64,000 nucleotides of DNA from Amnibacterium kyonggiense (GCF_004364555.1 NZ_SOAM01000003.1:434001-498000); one strand, 5' to 3'; counted from the stretch's first letter, positions 36,996 through 46,300 are shown. The notes: generated by a model from the sequence alone, not told the origin. Numbers and translations: made by a program.

Positions 36996-38008
36996 GACGG
37001 GTGCTCGTCGCCCGGCTCGACAGCATGGGCGACGTCCTCGTGAGCGGCCCGGCCGTCCGCGCCGTCGCGCGGCAGGCGGAGGTCGTGCTCCTCGCCGGCC
37101 CGCAGGGCGCTCCCGCCGCCCGCCTGCTGCCCGGGGTCGCGGAGGTGCGGGTGCTCGCCGCCCCCTGGATCACCCCGGTCGACCGGCCCGTCGACGCCGA
37201 GCTCGTCGCGGAGGTGCAGCGGATCGTGACCGAGACGGGCGTGGACGAGGCGGTCGTGCTCACCTCGTTCCACCAGTCGCCGCTCCCCCTCGCGCTGCTC
37301 CTGCGCCTCGCGGGCGTCCGACGGATCGCCGGCGCCTCCGTCGACGCCGCTGGCGGGCTGCTCGACGTCCGGCTCATCCCGGGCGAGGGCCTGCCGGAGG
37401 ACCTCCCCGAGCCGGTCCGCGCGCTCCGCATCGCGGCGGCGGCCGGTTTCCCGCTGCCGGAGGACGACGAGGGCCGGCTCGCCTCCGAGCTGCCCGCCCG
37501 TCCTGCGGCGGCCGGCACGGGCCCCTACGTCGTCGTGCACCCGGGCGCCGCCGTGCCGGCCCGCGCCTACCCCGCGGAGCGTTGCGCCGACGTCGTGGCG
37601 CTGCTCGCCGCGCGCGGCCACCGCGTGCTCGTGACCGGCGGCCCCGACGAGCGCGCGCTGACCGCGGCCGTCGCCGGGACGGCCGGCGAGGACCTCGGCG
37701 GCGCGCTCGGCCTGGCCGACCTCGGCGCCGTGCTGCGCGACGCGGCGGTCGTCGTGGTCGGGAACACCGGTCCCGCCCACCTCGCGGCCGCGGCAGGCAC
37801 GCCGGTCGTCAGCCTGTTCGCCCCGGTGGTCCCGGCCGTCCGGTGGGCGCCGTACGGCGTGCCGGTCGAGCTGCTCGGCGACCAGCATGCCGCCTGCCGC
37901 GGCTCCCGAGCCCGGGTCTGCCCGGTCGCGGGCCACCCCTGCCTGGCGTCGGTGCCCCCGACCGCCGTCGTCGACGCCGCGGAGCGGCTGATCGGAGCGC
38001 GTTCGTGA
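36992..38008 (+). CDS. Glycosyltransferase family 9 (heptosyltransferase-like)
   Basis: 338 residues, second GT9 enzyme of the cluster. N-terminal [23 protein letters not shown] (GDVLV loop), C-terminal [31 protein letters not shown] and [34 protein letters not shown]. Four conserved cysteines near the end ([16 protein letters not shown]) recall the Cys-containing loop of other heptosyltransferases. The ATG overlaps the gmhB stop in ATGA. It probably transfers heptose onto a wall or secreted glycan on the cytoplasmic membrane face. Confidence 0.88.
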   Translation: MRRVLVARLDSMGDVLVSGPAVRAVARQAEVVLLAGPQGAPAARLLPGVAEVRVLAAPWITPVDRPVDAELVAEVQRIVTETGVDEAVVLTSFHQSPLPLALLLRLAGVRRIAGASVDAAGGLLDVRLIPGEGLPEDLPEPVRALRIAAAAGFPLPEDDEGRLASELPARPAAAGTGPYVVVHPGAAVPARAYPAERCADVVALLAARGHRVLVTGGPDERALTAAVAGTAGEDLGGALGLADLGAVLRDAAVVVVGNTGPAHLAAAAGTPVVSLFAPVVPAVRWAPYGVPVELLGDQHAACRGSRARVCPVAGHPCLASVPPTAVVDAAERLIGARS

Positions 38009-39030
38009 AGGTCCTGCTCTGGCACGTGCACGGCGGCTGGACGGACGCCTTCGTCCACGGCCGGCACGAGTACCTGCTGCCGACCACGCCGGCGCGCGAC
38101 GGCTGGGGCCTCGGCCGCGGCGGCCGGGACTGGCCGGCGCGCGAGGTCGCACCGGAGGCGATCCGGGCGGAGGACGTCGACGTCGTCGTCCTCCAGCGCC
38201 CGGAGGAGCTCGCGGAGGCCGAGCGGCTCACCGGCCGGCGCATCGGCGCCGACCTGCCCGCCGTGTACCTCGAGCACAACACGCCGAAGGGCGACGTGCC
38301 GACCTCCGTGCATCCGATGGCCGACCGGTCCGACCTCGACCTCGTGCACGTCACGCACACGAACGCGCTGCTGTGGGACACGGGCTCGACCCGCGCGCGC
38401 GTCGTCGAGCACGGCGTCCGGGACCCGGGCCTCCGCTACACCGGCGCGCTCGAGCGGCTCGCCGCTGTCATCAACGAGCCGGTGCGCCGCTGGCGCGTGA
38501 CCGGCACCGACCTCCTCCCCCGGTTCGCCGCCGAGGCGCCCGTCGACGTCTTCGGGATGAGGACGGAGCTGCTCGCGGGCGCCTTCGAGGGCTCGCCGGC
38601 GATCCACGCCGCGGGCGACCTGCCGCCGCAGCGCATGCACCCCGCGCTCGCCGAGCGCCGCGCGTACCTCCACCCGCACCGCTGGACGTCGCTCGGCCTC
38701 TCGCTCATCGAGGCGATGCAGCTCGGCATGCCGGTGATCGCGCTCGCGGCGACCGAGGCGCCGCGCGCGGTGCCGCCCGAGGCCGGTGCCATCTCGGCCG
38801 ACGTCGCGGAGCTGGTGCGGGAGGCCCGCCGCCTGCTCGACGACCCGGACGAAGCGGTCCGCCGGGGCCGCGTGGCCCGGGAGGTCGCGCTCGCGCGGTA
38901 CGGCCTCGACCGCTTCCTCGCCGACTGGGACGACGTGCTCGACGAGGCGGTAGCACGACGCTCGCGCTTCCGCCAAACGCCCCCGGGGGGGCTTGCGCCC
39001 CCGGGGGGCGCCGTGCAACAAGGGGTGTGA
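38005..39030 (+). CDS. Glycosyltransferase (GT-B, family 1/4-like)
   Basis: 341 residues. N-terminal [45 protein letters not shown] and [20 protein letters not shown] resemble GT1-like enzymes that read a nucleotide-sugar in the C-terminal domain ([37 protein letters not shown], the E-x7-E type signature). The last 20 residues ([16 protein letters not shown]) come from a GC-only repeat and are unlikely to be part of the enzyme. The GTG overlaps the previous stop in GTGA and the next ATG overlaps its stop in TGATG. Confidence 0.82.
   Translation: MKVLLWHVHGGWTDAFVHGRHEYLLPTTPARDGWGLGRGGRDWPAREVAPEAIRAEDVDVVVLQRPEELAEAERLTGRRIGADLPAVYLEHNTPKGDVPTSVHPMADRSDLDLVHVTHTNALLWDTGSTRARVVEHGVRDPGLRYTGALERLAAVINEPVRRWRVTGTDLLPRFAAEAPVDVFGMRTELLAGAFEGSPAIHAAGDLPPQRMHPALAERRAYLHPHRWTSLGLSLIEAMQLGMPVIALAATEAPRAVPPEAGAISADVAELVREARRLLDDPDEAVRRGRVAREVALARYGLDRFLADWDDVLDEAVARRSRFRQTPPGGLAPPGGAVQQGV
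38979..39009 (+). repeat. Duplicated G/C hairpin-forming tract at a gene end
   Basis: Two copies of a C5-G6/7 block (38979-38992 and 38997-39009), each a palindrome in itself, encode the Pro/Gly-rich tail of the glycosyltransferase just before the TGATG junction. The G7 and C5 runs are slip-prone, and the hairpin could attenuate expression of the downstream genes. Confidence 0.6.
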
Positions 39031-40277
39031 TGAGAATCGCACTGGTGTCCGAACACGCGAGCCCTCTGGCCGTCCTCGGCGGCGTCGACGCGGGCGGGCA
39101 GAACGTCCACGTGGCCGCGCTCGCGACCTCCCTCGCCGCGGCGGGGCACGTCGTCGACGTGTACACGCGGCGCGACGCCCCGGGCCTGCCCGAGCGGGTG
39201 CCGTTCGCCCCGGGCGTGACCGTGATCCCCGTGACGGCGGGACCGGAGGCGGTCGTGCCGAAGGACGACCTCCTCCCGCTCATGGGCGAGTTCGCGGACG
39301 CGCTGGCCGCGGCGTGGATCGCCGACCGGCCCGACGTGGTCCACGGCCACTTCTGGATGTCCGGGCTCGCGTCGCTCGACGCGGCCGGCCGGGTCGACCT
39401 CGCCCTCGGCGGCCACCTGCCGGTCGCCCAGACGTTCCACGCGCTCGGCGTCGTGAAGCGCCGGCAGCAGGGCGCGCGCGACACCTCGCCCGCCGAGCGC
39501 CGCTTCCTCGAACCCGACGTCGCCCGCCGGGCGGACACCGTCGTCGCGACCTGCTCGGACGAGGCGTTCGAGCTGAAGGGGTTCGCCGTGCCCTCCGCCC
39601 GCATCGCGGTCGTGCCGTGCGGGGTCGACACGGCCCACTTCACGCCGGACGGCCCCGTCGCGCCGCGGACCGAGCGCCTCCGGCTGCTCACCGTGAGCCG
39701 CCTCGTGCCGCGCAAGGGCGTCGGGAACGCGATCGAGGCGCTCGGCCGGCTCGTCCGCGCCGGGGTCGACGCGGAGCTCGTCGTCATCGGCGGGGCCGGG
39801 GACGCGGACCACCTCGAGACCGAGCCGGAGACCGAGCGCCTCCGCGCCGTGATCGACGCGGAGGGCCTCCAGGACCGGGTCGTGCTCGCGGGCAGCATCG
39901 AGCACGGCGAGCTGCCCGCCTGGTACCGCAGCGCGGACGTCGTGATCTGCGCGCCCTGGTACGAGCCCTTCGGCATCGTGCCGCTCGAGGCGATGTCGTG
40001 CGGCCGGCCGGTCGTCGCGACGAGCGTCGGCGGCCTCATCGACACCGTCGTCGAGGACGTCACCGGGCTGCACGTGCCGCCCCGCGATCCGGAGGCGCTG
40101 GCGGAGGCGGTCGGCGGGCTCCTGGCCGATCCGCAGCGACGCCGGCGCTACGGTCGGGCGGGGCGCTCGCGCGCCGCGACGCGGTACTCCTGGTCCAGGA
40201 TCGCCGCGGACACCCTGCGCGTCTACGGTCGTCTGACCGATCGCGAACGTCTCGCGCTGCGGACAGGAGAAGCATGA
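39030..40277 (+). CDS. Glycosyltransferase family 4 (retaining GT-B)
   Basis: 415 residues. Opens [30 protein letters not shown], with the GGQNVHV loop of sucrose-synthase/MshA-like GT4 enzymes. The C-terminal domain has [17 protein letters not shown] and the [29 protein letters not shown] signature (E-x7-E). Donor and acceptor are unknown; its place between gmhB and gmhA suggests assembly of the same glycan. Coupled to the previous gene by TGATG and to gmhA by ATGA. Confidence 0.87.
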   Translation: MRIALVSEHASPLAVLGGVDAGGQNVHVAALATSLAAAGHVVDVYTRRDAPGLPERVPFAPGVTVIPVTAGPEAVVPKDDLLPLMGEFADALAAAWIADRPDVVHGHFWMSGLASLDAAGRVDLALGGHLPVAQTFHALGVVKRRQQGARDTSPAERRFLEPDVARRADTVVATCSDEAFELKGFAVPSARIAVVPCGVDTAHFTPDGPVAPRTERLRLLTVSRLVPRKGVGNAIEALGRLVRAGVDAELVVIGGAGDADHLETEPETERLRAVIDAEGLQDRVVLAGSIEHGELPAWYRSADVVICAPWYEPFGIVPLEAMSCGRPVVATSVGGLIDTVVEDVTGLHVPPRDPEALAEAVGGLLADPQRRRRYGRAGRSRAATRYSWSRIAADTLRVYGRLTDRERLALRTGEA

Positions 40278-40882
40278 CGACCACCGCTCATGGCATCGAT
40301 ACGGCCGCCGTCGCCGCGCGCCACGTCGCGGCGATCGCACCGACCCTGGCGGCCCTGGAGGCGGAGGCGCCCCGGCTGGCGGCCTGGGGCGAGCACCTCG
40401 CCGACCGCCTCCTCGACGGCGGGCGCCTGCTCGCCGCGGGCAACGGCGGCTCGGCAGCGGAGGCCCAGCACCTCACCGCCGAGCTGGTCGGCCGGTTCGA
40501 CGGCGATCGCCGCGCGTTCAGCGCCGTCTGCCTGCACGGCGACACCTCCGCGCTGACGGCGATCGCGAACGACTTCGGCTACGACGAGGCGTTCGCGCGC
40601 CAGGTGACCGCGCACGGCCGGCCGGGCGACGTGCTCGTCCTGCTCTCGACGAGCGGCACGAGCACGAACCTCGTCCGCGCCGCCGAGGCCGCCCGCGCGG
40701 CGGAGGTGACCGTCTGGGCGATGACCGGCCCCGGCCCGAACCCGCTCACCGACGCCGCCGACGACGCCCTCCTCCTGCCCGGGGTCGGGGCCAACGTGCA
40801 GGAGGCGCAGCTCGTCGCCGTACACGCGCTCTGCCGCGTGTTCGACGCGGTCGTGCGCGACCGGATCGGAGCGACCCGATGA
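40274..40882 (+). CDS. gmhA: SIS domain sedoheptulose-7-phosphate isomerase (GmhA-like)
   Basis: 202 residues. The SIS-fold sugar-phosphate site is [22 protein letters not shown] (near residue 55) followed by [13 protein letters not shown], exactly the two GmhA blocks, with a C-terminal [16 protein letters not shown] helix supplying the conserved catalytic histidine. It should isomerise sedoheptulose 7-phosphate to D-glycero-D-manno-heptose 7-phosphate, the first step of nucleotide-heptose synthesis. Four-base overlaps with both neighbours. An AGGAGA site lies upstream of its ATG. Confidence 0.9.
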   Translation: MTTTAHGIDTAAVAARHVAAIAPTLAALEAEAPRLAAWGEHLADRLLDGGRLLAAGNGGSAAEAQHLTAELVGRFDGDRRAFSAVCLHGDTSALTAIANDFGYDEAFARQVTAHGRPGDVLVLLSTSGTSTNLVRAAEAARAAEVTVWAMTGPGPNPLTDAADDALLLPGVGANVQEAQLVAVHALCRVFDAVVRDRIGATR

Positions 40883-42237
40883 ACGCCGTCGTGGTGGGCG
40901 ACCTGCTGCTCGACGTGGACGTGGAGGGCGACGTCGCGCGCCTCACGCCGTACGCCCCCGTGCCGGTGGTCGACGTGGTGTCCGAGACGAAGCGCGCCGG
41001 CGGCGCCGGGCTCGTCGCGACGTTCCTCAAGCGGGACGGGCACGACGTCACGCTCGTCACGGCGCTGTCGGAGGACGCCCGCGCGGCCGAGCTGCCGCCG
41101 CTGCTCGACGGCATCGCGCTCGTCGCGGGCCGCTCGCCCTCCGGCACGGTCGTGAAGACCCGCCTCCGGAGCCGTGAGCAGCCGATCGCGCGCATCGACG
41201 AGGGCTCCGCGACGCCGGAGGCCCCGGAGATCACGGACGCGATGCTCGCGGCGATCGCCGCAGCGGACCTCGTGGTGGTCGCGGACTACGGCCGCCGGCT
41301 CACCGAGCAGCCCGCGATCCGCGCCGCGCTCGAGGACGCGGCCGGCCGCGTGCCGGTCGTGTGGGATCCGCACCCCCGCGGCGCGGTCCCCGTGCCGGGC
41401 GTCGTCGTCACGCCGAACCTCGGCGAGGCGCACGGCTTCACCGGCGTCGAGGGCCGTGGCGTGCCGTTCGCCGACGAGGCCGCGCTGCGCCTGTTCACCG
41501 CGTGGCGCTCCGCCGCGGTCGTCGTGACGATGGGCGCGCACGGCGCACTGCTCCGCACCTCCGTCGACGGGCTGCCGCTCGTCGCCTCCGGCCCCGTCGT
41601 CAGGGACGCGGACGTGAACGGCGCCGGCGACCGGTTCGCGTCGGCGCTCGCCGTCGCGCTCGGCTCCGGCCGACTCCCGAGCGACGCCGTGCAGGACGCG
41701 GTGCTCGTGACCGCCGGCTTCCTCGCGGACGGCGGCGTCGCGATGCTCGAGGCGACCGCGCCCGTGCCGCTGCCCGGCGCGGACCACGAGGCCCTCGCCG
41801 TCGTCGAGCGCGTCCGCGCGTCCGGCGGCACGGTCGTCGCGACGGGCGGCGTGTTCGACCTCATCCACGCGGGGCACGCCCGCACGCTCTCCGCCGCCCG
41901 GGCGCTCGGCGACTGCCTGATCGTGCTGCTGAACTCGGACGAGTCCGTCAAGCGCCTGAAGGGGCCGGAGCGGCCGATCATGACCGCGGCCGACCGCGTC
42001 GACCTCCTCGAGGCCCTCGAGGTCGTCGACGGCGTCATCGTCTTCGGCGAGGACACCCCCGTCGAGGCGATCAAGCGCGTCCGCCCGGACATCTGGGTCA
42101 AGGGCGGCGACTACAACGCCGCGACCCTGCCCGAGGCGGCCGTCATCAAGGAATGGGGCGGCCGCGCCGTCACCGTCCCGTTCTTCCCCGGCCGCTCGAC
42201 CACGCGGCTCGCCGCCGCGATCCAGCGCGTCTCCTAG
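40879..42237 (+). CDS. Bifunctional heptose kinase/adenylyltransferase, HldE-like (first copy)
   Basis: 452 residues with both HldE modules. The N-terminal ribokinase-fold kinase (about 1-300) has the GAGD catalytic motif with D251; the C-terminal nucleotidyltransferase (about 318-452) has the HAGH motif at 330-333 and KGPERP/VKGGDYN signatures. It would phosphorylate heptose 7-phosphate at C1 and then add AMP. Compared with the second copy its kinase opening is divergent (VVVGDLLLDVDVEGDVARLTPYAPVPVV, missing the usual SREAP/R motif), so its substrate may differ. Coupled to gmhA by ATGA. Confidence 0.87.
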   Translation: MNAVVVGDLLLDVDVEGDVARLTPYAPVPVVDVVSETKRAGGAGLVATFLKRDGHDVTLVTALSEDARAAELPPLLDGIALVAGRSPSGTVVKTRLRSREQPIARIDEGSATPEAPEITDAMLAAIAAADLVVVADYGRRLTEQPAIRAALEDAAGRVPVVWDPHPRGAVPVPGVVVTPNLGEAHGFTGVEGRGVPFADEAALRLFTAWRSAAVVVTMGAHGALLRTSVDGLPLVASGPVVRDADVNGAGDRFASALAVALGSGRLPSDAVQDAVLVTAGFLADGGVAMLEATAPVPLPGADHEALAVVERVRASGGTVVATGGVFDLIHAGHARTLSAARALGDCLIVLLNSDESVKRLKGPERPIMTAADRVDLLEALEVVDGVIVFGEDTPVEAIKRVRPDIWVKGGDYNAATLPEAAVIKEWGGRAVTVPFFPGRSTTRLAAAIQRVS

Positions 42238-42286
42238 CTCCTCCCCCGCGTCCCCGACGCTCCGCTCCACCGATCGAAGGACACCC

Positions 42287-42994
42287 ATGCCCATCGCCTC
42301 CACCACGCCCACGCCGCTCGGCCGGACCCTGATCACGGGCGGCGCCTCCGGGCTCGGCCTGGCGGTCGCGGACGCGGTCGCCGCCGCCGGCGGCACCCCG
42401 ATCGTCGTCGACCTCGCGGTCGAGGGCAGCGCCTACACCGCCTACCAGGGCGACGTCACCGACACCCGCGGCGTGGAAGCGCTCGTCGCCCGGATCGCGG
42501 AGGAGCAGGGCGGCCTCGACGCCGTCGTCACCGCGGCCGGGATCGACAAGCCGGGCCGCCTCGACGAGATCCCGGGCGACGTCTGGGAGCGGGTCGTCGC
42601 CGTGAACCTGCTCGGCACCGTCGCGGTGGTCCGCGCCGCGCTGCCGGCGCTGTACGAGACCCACGGCCGCGTCGTCACGGTCTCGTCGTCGCTCGGCGTC
42701 CGCGCCGTGTCGGACGCGACCGCCTACTCCGCCTCCAAGTTCGGCGTGATCGGCTTCAGCCGCGCCCTCGCGGCGGAGACGCGCGGGCAGATCGGCGTGA
42801 CGACCCTCATCCCCGCCGGCATGAAGACGCGCTTCTTCGACGGCCGCACCGCCCAGTACGCGCCGGGCGAGGACGCGGACCTGAACGACCCGGCGAACGT
42901 CGCCGCGGCGGTCGTCTTCGCGCTGCAGAGCCCGCGCGGCTCGGAGATCCGCGAGATCTCCGTCATGCACGAGGCCGAGCCCAGCTGGCCCTGA
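42287..42994 (+). CDS. Short-chain dehydrogenase/reductase
   Basis: 235 residues. Classical SDR with the cofactor loop ITGGASGLGLAVA (TGxxxGxG), NNAG equivalent VTAAGID, and the catalytic Ser...YxxxK (SSSLGVR, YSASK). It oxidises or reduces a hydroxyl/keto group with NAD(P). It is 49 bases after hldE with GAAGGA upstream, so it may be the last gene of the glycan operon, but it is a short SDR and not an HldD-type epimerase, which is an extended SDR. Confidence 0.85.
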   Translation: MPIASTTPTPLGRTLITGGASGLGLAVADAVAAAGGTPIVVDLAVEGSAYTAYQGDVTDTRGVEALVARIAEEQGGLDAVVTAAGIDKPGRLDEIPGDVWERVVAVNLLGTVAVVRAALPALYETHGRVVTVSSSLGVRAVSDATAYSASKFGVIGFSRALAAETRGQIGVTTLIPAGMKTRFFDGRTAQYAPGEDADLNDPANVAAAVVFALQSPRGSEIREISVMHEAEPSWP

Positions 42995-43033
42995 CCCGCC
43001 CTGCGCGGCCGCCGCGGGCGGACGCTTGCGCCC

Positions 43034-43121
43034 TGAGCACTTCGGCAGGCTGATCCACCTCCGGCAGGCCGCGGGGCGCCCCTCAGCCTGCCGAAGCGCG
43101 CACAGCCTGCTCAAGTGCTCA
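43034..43121. repeat. 88-base palindromic repeat, copy 1
   Basis: Starts and ends with TGAGCAC/GTGCTCA-type ends and contains repeated GCAGGC modules, so either strand can fold onto itself: the first 20 bases match the reverse complement of the last 20 with few mismatches, and a perfect 14-base stem (43040-43053 with 43083-43096) lies inside. It is the same length as, and clearly related to, copy 2. Lies in the non-coding gap after the SDR gene. Confidence 0.75.
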
Positions 43122-43137
43122 GCCCGGCCCGCGCACG

Positions 43138-43225
43138 TGAGCACCTCAGCAGGCCGGTCCGCCTTCAGCAGGCCCTGTGGTGCCCCACAGCCCGCCGAGG
43201 TGCGGACGGCCTGCCGGAGTGCTCA
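43138..43225. repeat. 88-base palindromic repeat, copy 2
   Basis: Direct, diverged copy of the previous 88-base unit (roughly three quarters identical by eye, most differences being transitions), beginning 104 bases after it. Its 3' half is duplicated again just downstream. The stretch 42995-43277 contains no gene, only these repeats. Confidence 0.75.
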
Positions 43226-43303
43226 GGAGGAGGCGTGGGCGCCTCGCCTCCGAGGTGCGGACGGCCTGCCGGAGTGCTCAGGAGGAGGCGTGGGCGCCTC
43301 GCC
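43195..43303. repeat. Tandem 54-base direct repeat at the pnuC 3' end
   Basis: Copies at 43195-43248 and 43250-43303 are identical and separated by one base (period 55). They contain the 3' end of palindrome copy 2. The second copy runs into the end of pnuC, so the last residues of PnuC (through the stop at 43278) are encoded by the repeat. Confidence 0.85.
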
Positions 43304-43982
43304 GCGAAGCGAGGGCTAAGCCCTCGACGACGACCGCGGAGGACGGGCGCACGCGCTGGTTCCGCCAGACGAAGAACCCGGTCAGCGTGAAGGCGCCGTA
43401 GACGACGTACATGAGCCCCGTCGCGTAGTACCCCGCGGAGAACAGCAGGGGCACGCCGACGACGTCGACCGCGACCCAGATCAGCCAGAACTCGACCCAG
43501 CCCTTCGCCATGCCGTACGTGGCGAGGAGCGAGCCCATGAAGATCCACGCGTCGCTCCACTGCGGCGCGTAGGAGCCGAGCGCGGTGAACACCGGCGTGA
43601 GGATCGCGGTGCCGCCGACCATGCCGACGATCAGGCCGACCCGCTGGCGCCACGTCGCCCAGTGCGGCGTGATCGTCGTGACCTCGGCGTCGTTCCGGTG
43701 CGTCCACCGGTACCAGCCGTAGACGCTCACGACGATGAAGACGATCTGCCGCCCGGCCTGGCCGAGGAGGTTGACCGTGCTCGCGTCGCCGAAGGCGGAC
43801 CCGAGGAACACGGTGAAGAGCAGCACGTTGCCGGCGATGCCGACCGGCCACGCCCACACCTTGCGGCGCATCCCGCCGAGCGCGGACGCCAGGCCGAAGA
43901 GGTTGCCGAGCAGCTCCCGCCAGTAGATCGACTGCGCGCCGAAGTGGATCTGCGCGTCGAACAGCCACCGGATCACGTCCAC
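43278..43982 (-). CDS. pnuC: Nicotinamide riboside transporter PnuC
   Basis: 234 residues, seven-helix SWEET-like facilitator for nicotinamide riboside, an NAD precursor. Family signatures: YWRELLGNLFGLASALGGMRRKVWAWPVGIAGNVLLF, the conserved WxxW/N substrate residues in GWYRWTHRN, and GMAKGWVEFWLIWVAVDVVGVPL. The GTG at 43982 has AGGAGG upstream. The C-terminal tail (ALASRRGAHASS) is supplied by the tandem repeat. No NAD-regulatory gene is adjacent. Confidence 0.93.
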   Translation of the reverse strand: MDVIRWLFDAQIHFGAQSIYWRELLGNLFGLASALGGMRRKVWAWPVGIAGNVLLFTVFLGSAFGDASTVNLLGQAGRQIVFIVVSVYGWYRWTHRNDAEVTTITPHWATWRQRVGLIVGMVGGTAILTPVFTALGSYAPQWSDAWIFMGSLLATYGMAKGWVEFWLIWVAVDVVGVPLLFSAGYYATGLMYVVYGAFTLTGFFVWRNQRVRPSSAVVVEGLALASRRGAHASS

Positions 43983-44101
43983 GCGGGCCTCCTCAGGTCG
44001 ACCCGTGCAGCGCTCGGCGACGCCTGTGAATTCCCGGAGACGGCGAGCGGCGTGCGGAGGGCGTCCTCGACGGGTCCAGGGACCGCGCCTAGCCTCGCCG
44101 G

Positions 44102-44821
44102 ATGCTCCTCCAAGCAGCGCTGAACGGCAGGCGGACGAGGGCCGAGCACGCGGCCGTGCCGATCACCCCGGCCGAGCTGCAGGCCGATGCGCTGGCCTGC
44201 GGGGCCGCCGGCGCGCAGGGCTTCCACGTCCACCCGCGCGACACGGACGGCTTCGAGCGGCTCGACCCCGAGTGGGTCGACGCGGCCGCGACGGCCGTGC
44301 ACGACGTGAGCCGGTGGCCGGTCAGCGTCAGCACGGGCGCCTGGATCCAGGGCGAGCAGCGCCACCGCGCGGCGCTCCTCTCCCGCTGGACGGGACCGGA
44401 CGCCGCGAGCGTCAACCTGTCGGAGGACGAGGCGCTCGACACGATCCGCACGCTCCTCGGCCGCGGGATCCGCGTCGAGGCCGGCGTCTGGTCGGTGGAG
44501 GACGCCGAGCTGCTGCTCCGCAGCGGGCTCGCGGACCGCATCGAACGCGTGCTGGTCGAACTGCTCGATCCTCCGGGGACGGACGTCCTCGCGGTCGCCG
44601 AGGAGATCCACGCGCGCCTCGACCGCGGCGACCTGCTCGTGCCCCGGCTGCAGCACGGGGAGGGCGAGCACGCCTGGACGGCCCTCGAGGACGCGGTCCG
44701 CCGCGGCCTCGACACCCGGATCGGCCTGGAGGACGTGCTGGTGCTCCCGGACGGGTCGCCCGCACCGGACAACGCCGCGCTCGTCGCCGCGGCCCGGGAG
44801 CTCGGCGCCGGGGGCGACTGA
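44102..44821 (+). CDS. BKACE family protein (beta-keto acid cleavage enzyme, DUF849)
   Basis: 239 residues, shorter than the usual 270-310. TIM-barrel start QAALNGRRTRAEH and the zinc-binding HVHPRD (H42, H44) are clear, with SVSTGAWI and the acidic RIGLEDVLVLPDG near the C-terminus. The family condenses or cleaves beta-keto acids with acetyl-CoA; Kce of lysine fermentation is the prototype. No lysine-fermentation or acyl-CoA genes are nearby, so the substrate is unknown. Starts 6 bases after TAGCCT (44090-44095), probably leaderless. Confidence 0.82.
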   Translation: MLLQAALNGRRTRAEHAAVPITPAELQADALACGAAGAQGFHVHPRDTDGFERLDPEWVDAAATAVHDVSRWPVSVSTGAWIQGEQRHRAALLSRWTGPDAASVNLSEDEALDTIRTLLGRGIRVEAGVWSVEDAELLLRSGLADRIERVLVELLDPPGTDVLAVAEEIHARLDRGDLLVPRLQHGEGEHAWTALEDAVRRGLDTRIGLEDVLVLPDGSPAPDNAALVAAARELGAGGD

Positions 44822-44823
44822 GC

Positions 44824-44982
44824 TCAGGGCTCGCCGTCCCCCCGCGCCTCGCGCCGGGCGTTGGAGGCCTCGCCGGAGGACTGCTGCACGTTCCGGCTCC
44901 GGACCGTCCGCACCACGATCATCGTGCCGATGAGCAGGATCATCGCGACGAGCACGATCGGGAGGACGATGTCGATGGCCAC
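44824..44982 (-). CDS. Small single-helix membrane protein (52 residues)
   Basis: An uninterrupted short ORF from GTG 44982 encoding AIDIVLPIVLVAMILLIGTMIVVRTVR, a near-perfect membrane helix followed by a basic stop-transfer, then a polar tail (SRNVQQSSGEASNARREARGDGEP). Its end faces the BKACE gene. No family recognised. The helix-plus-charged-tail composition is unlikely by chance. Ribosome site weak. Confidence 0.6.
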   Translation of the reverse strand: MAIDIVLPIVLVAMILLIGTMIVVRTVRSRNVQQSSGEASNARREARGDGEP

Positions 44983-45072
44983 ACGCCAGCGTCCCCCGGC
45001 CCGCTCCTCGGGCCGACCCGATCCAGGCGACTGCCACCCACCGCGCCGCTGATCCTCAGGGCGCGAGCGGGT

Positions 45073-46167
45073 TCAGGGCGCGAGCAGGGCCCGCACGTCC
45101 TCGAGGACGTCCTCCACCGGGACGTCCGCGACGTAGGACGGGTCGTGCTCGCACCGCTCCGCGGTCCAGCCGACCTGCGTCGCGTCCCGACCGCACACCG
45201 GGCAGCGGGTGATCCGGCCGAGCCGGATGCGGTGCCGCCCGCGCCCGAACGGCATCGCGTTGATCGTGTTGCCGAACACGAAGATCCCGACCGTCCGCGC
45301 ACCGACGGCCTGCGCCAGGTGGCGCGGCCCGCTGTCGTTGGCGAGTACGACGTCCGCCGCGGCGAGGACGCCGAGCAGCTGCACGAGGTCGAGGGTCCCG
45401 GCGATGGATCGGACGAGCTCCTGCTCGCCGGCCCCGAGCACGGCGCGCGCGGCGGCGACGACCCGGTCGGCGAGCGCCGCCTCGGACGGGTCGCCGACGA
45501 CGACGGTGCGGACGCCCTCGGCGGCGACGGCCGCCGCGACCGCGCCGAAGCGCTCCGCCGGCCAGTGCCGGCGCGGGTCTGTCGCCCCGGGATGCAGCAC
45601 GACGACGGGCCGGTCGCCGAGCACGCGGCGGCCGGTCTCCCGCTCCGCCGCCGAGACCGGCAGGACGGGCTCGAGGTCCGCGGGCGCCGCGCCGGCGAGG
45701 CCCGCCACCTCGAGCCAGCGCAGGACCTCGTGCTGGAAGTAGTCGTAGTGGAGCGTCCGCTCGAGCGGTGTCGCGTCGGGCGTCGCGGTGCCGACGGTGT
45801 GCCGGGCGCCGAGCCGCAGGAGGAACGGGTTCGCGTGCCGCCCGCCGCCGTGCAGCTGCACCGCGAGGTCGACGGGTACGACCCGGGCGAGGAACGCCGC
45901 CACGGCCGCCTCGTCGGTCTCGTCGCCGCGTACGCCGACCGCCGGCGGCAGCACCACGACCTCGTCGACGAGGCCGCGGCCCTCGAGGAGCACCGCGTGC
46001 GCCGGGGAACCGAGCAGGGTCAGCTCGGCGTCGGGATGCGCGGCCCGGAGGGCGGCGATCGCCGGCAGCGCGAAGACGAGGTCGCCGAGCGCGCCGCCGC
46101 GGAGGACCGCGATCCGCCGCACGTCGGCGAACGGCTCGGCGAGCGGGGCGACGACCGGGGCGGGCAC
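45073..46167 (-). CDS. Glycosyltransferase family 9 (heptosyltransferase-like)
   Basis: 364 residues, third GT9 enzyme in the region. IAVLRGGALGDLVFALPAIAALRAAHPDAELTLLGS is the acceptor domain loop; VVVLHPGATDPRRHWPAERFGAVAAAV and LANDSGPRHLAQAVGARTVGIFVFGN form the nucleotide-sugar domain. A C-terminal block RCPVCGRDATQVGWTAERCEHD resembles a zinc- or cysteine-rich extension. The GTG at 46167 is the best start; the upstream frame lacks better codons. It is divergent from the aldehyde dehydrogenase-hldE2 operon. Confidence 0.85.
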   Translation of the reverse strand: MPAPVVAPLAEPFADVRRIAVLRGGALGDLVFALPAIAALRAAHPDAELTLLGSPAHAVLLEGRGLVDEVVVLPPAVGVRGDETDEAAVAAFLARVVPVDLAVQLHGGGRHANPFLLRLGARHTVGTATPDATPLERTLHYDYFQHEVLRWLEVAGLAGAAPADLEPVLPVSAAERETGRRVLGDRPVVVLHPGATDPRRHWPAERFGAVAAAVAAEGVRTVVVGDPSEAALADRVVAAARAVLGAGEQELVRSIAGTLDLVQLLGVLAAADVVLANDSGPRHLAQAVGARTVGIFVFGNTINAMPFGRGRHRIRLGRITRCPVCGRDATQVGWTAERCEHDPSYVADVPVEDVLEDVRALLAP

Positions 46168-46300
46168 GGCGACGATCCTGCCCGACCGTGCTCGGCCGTT
46201 TTCCGGTCGACACCCAGGTGCCCCCGGGGGCACGACCGCTAACCTCGCAGGGCCCCCGGACGCCCACCGGTGCGCACCGACCGGAGGGGGACCATCCCGC

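Noticed and set aside
42287-42994. SDR as HldD epimerase
   Set aside because: It is a short classical SDR (235 residues) with a SSS/YSASK site, whereas HldD is an extended SDR of about 310 residues.
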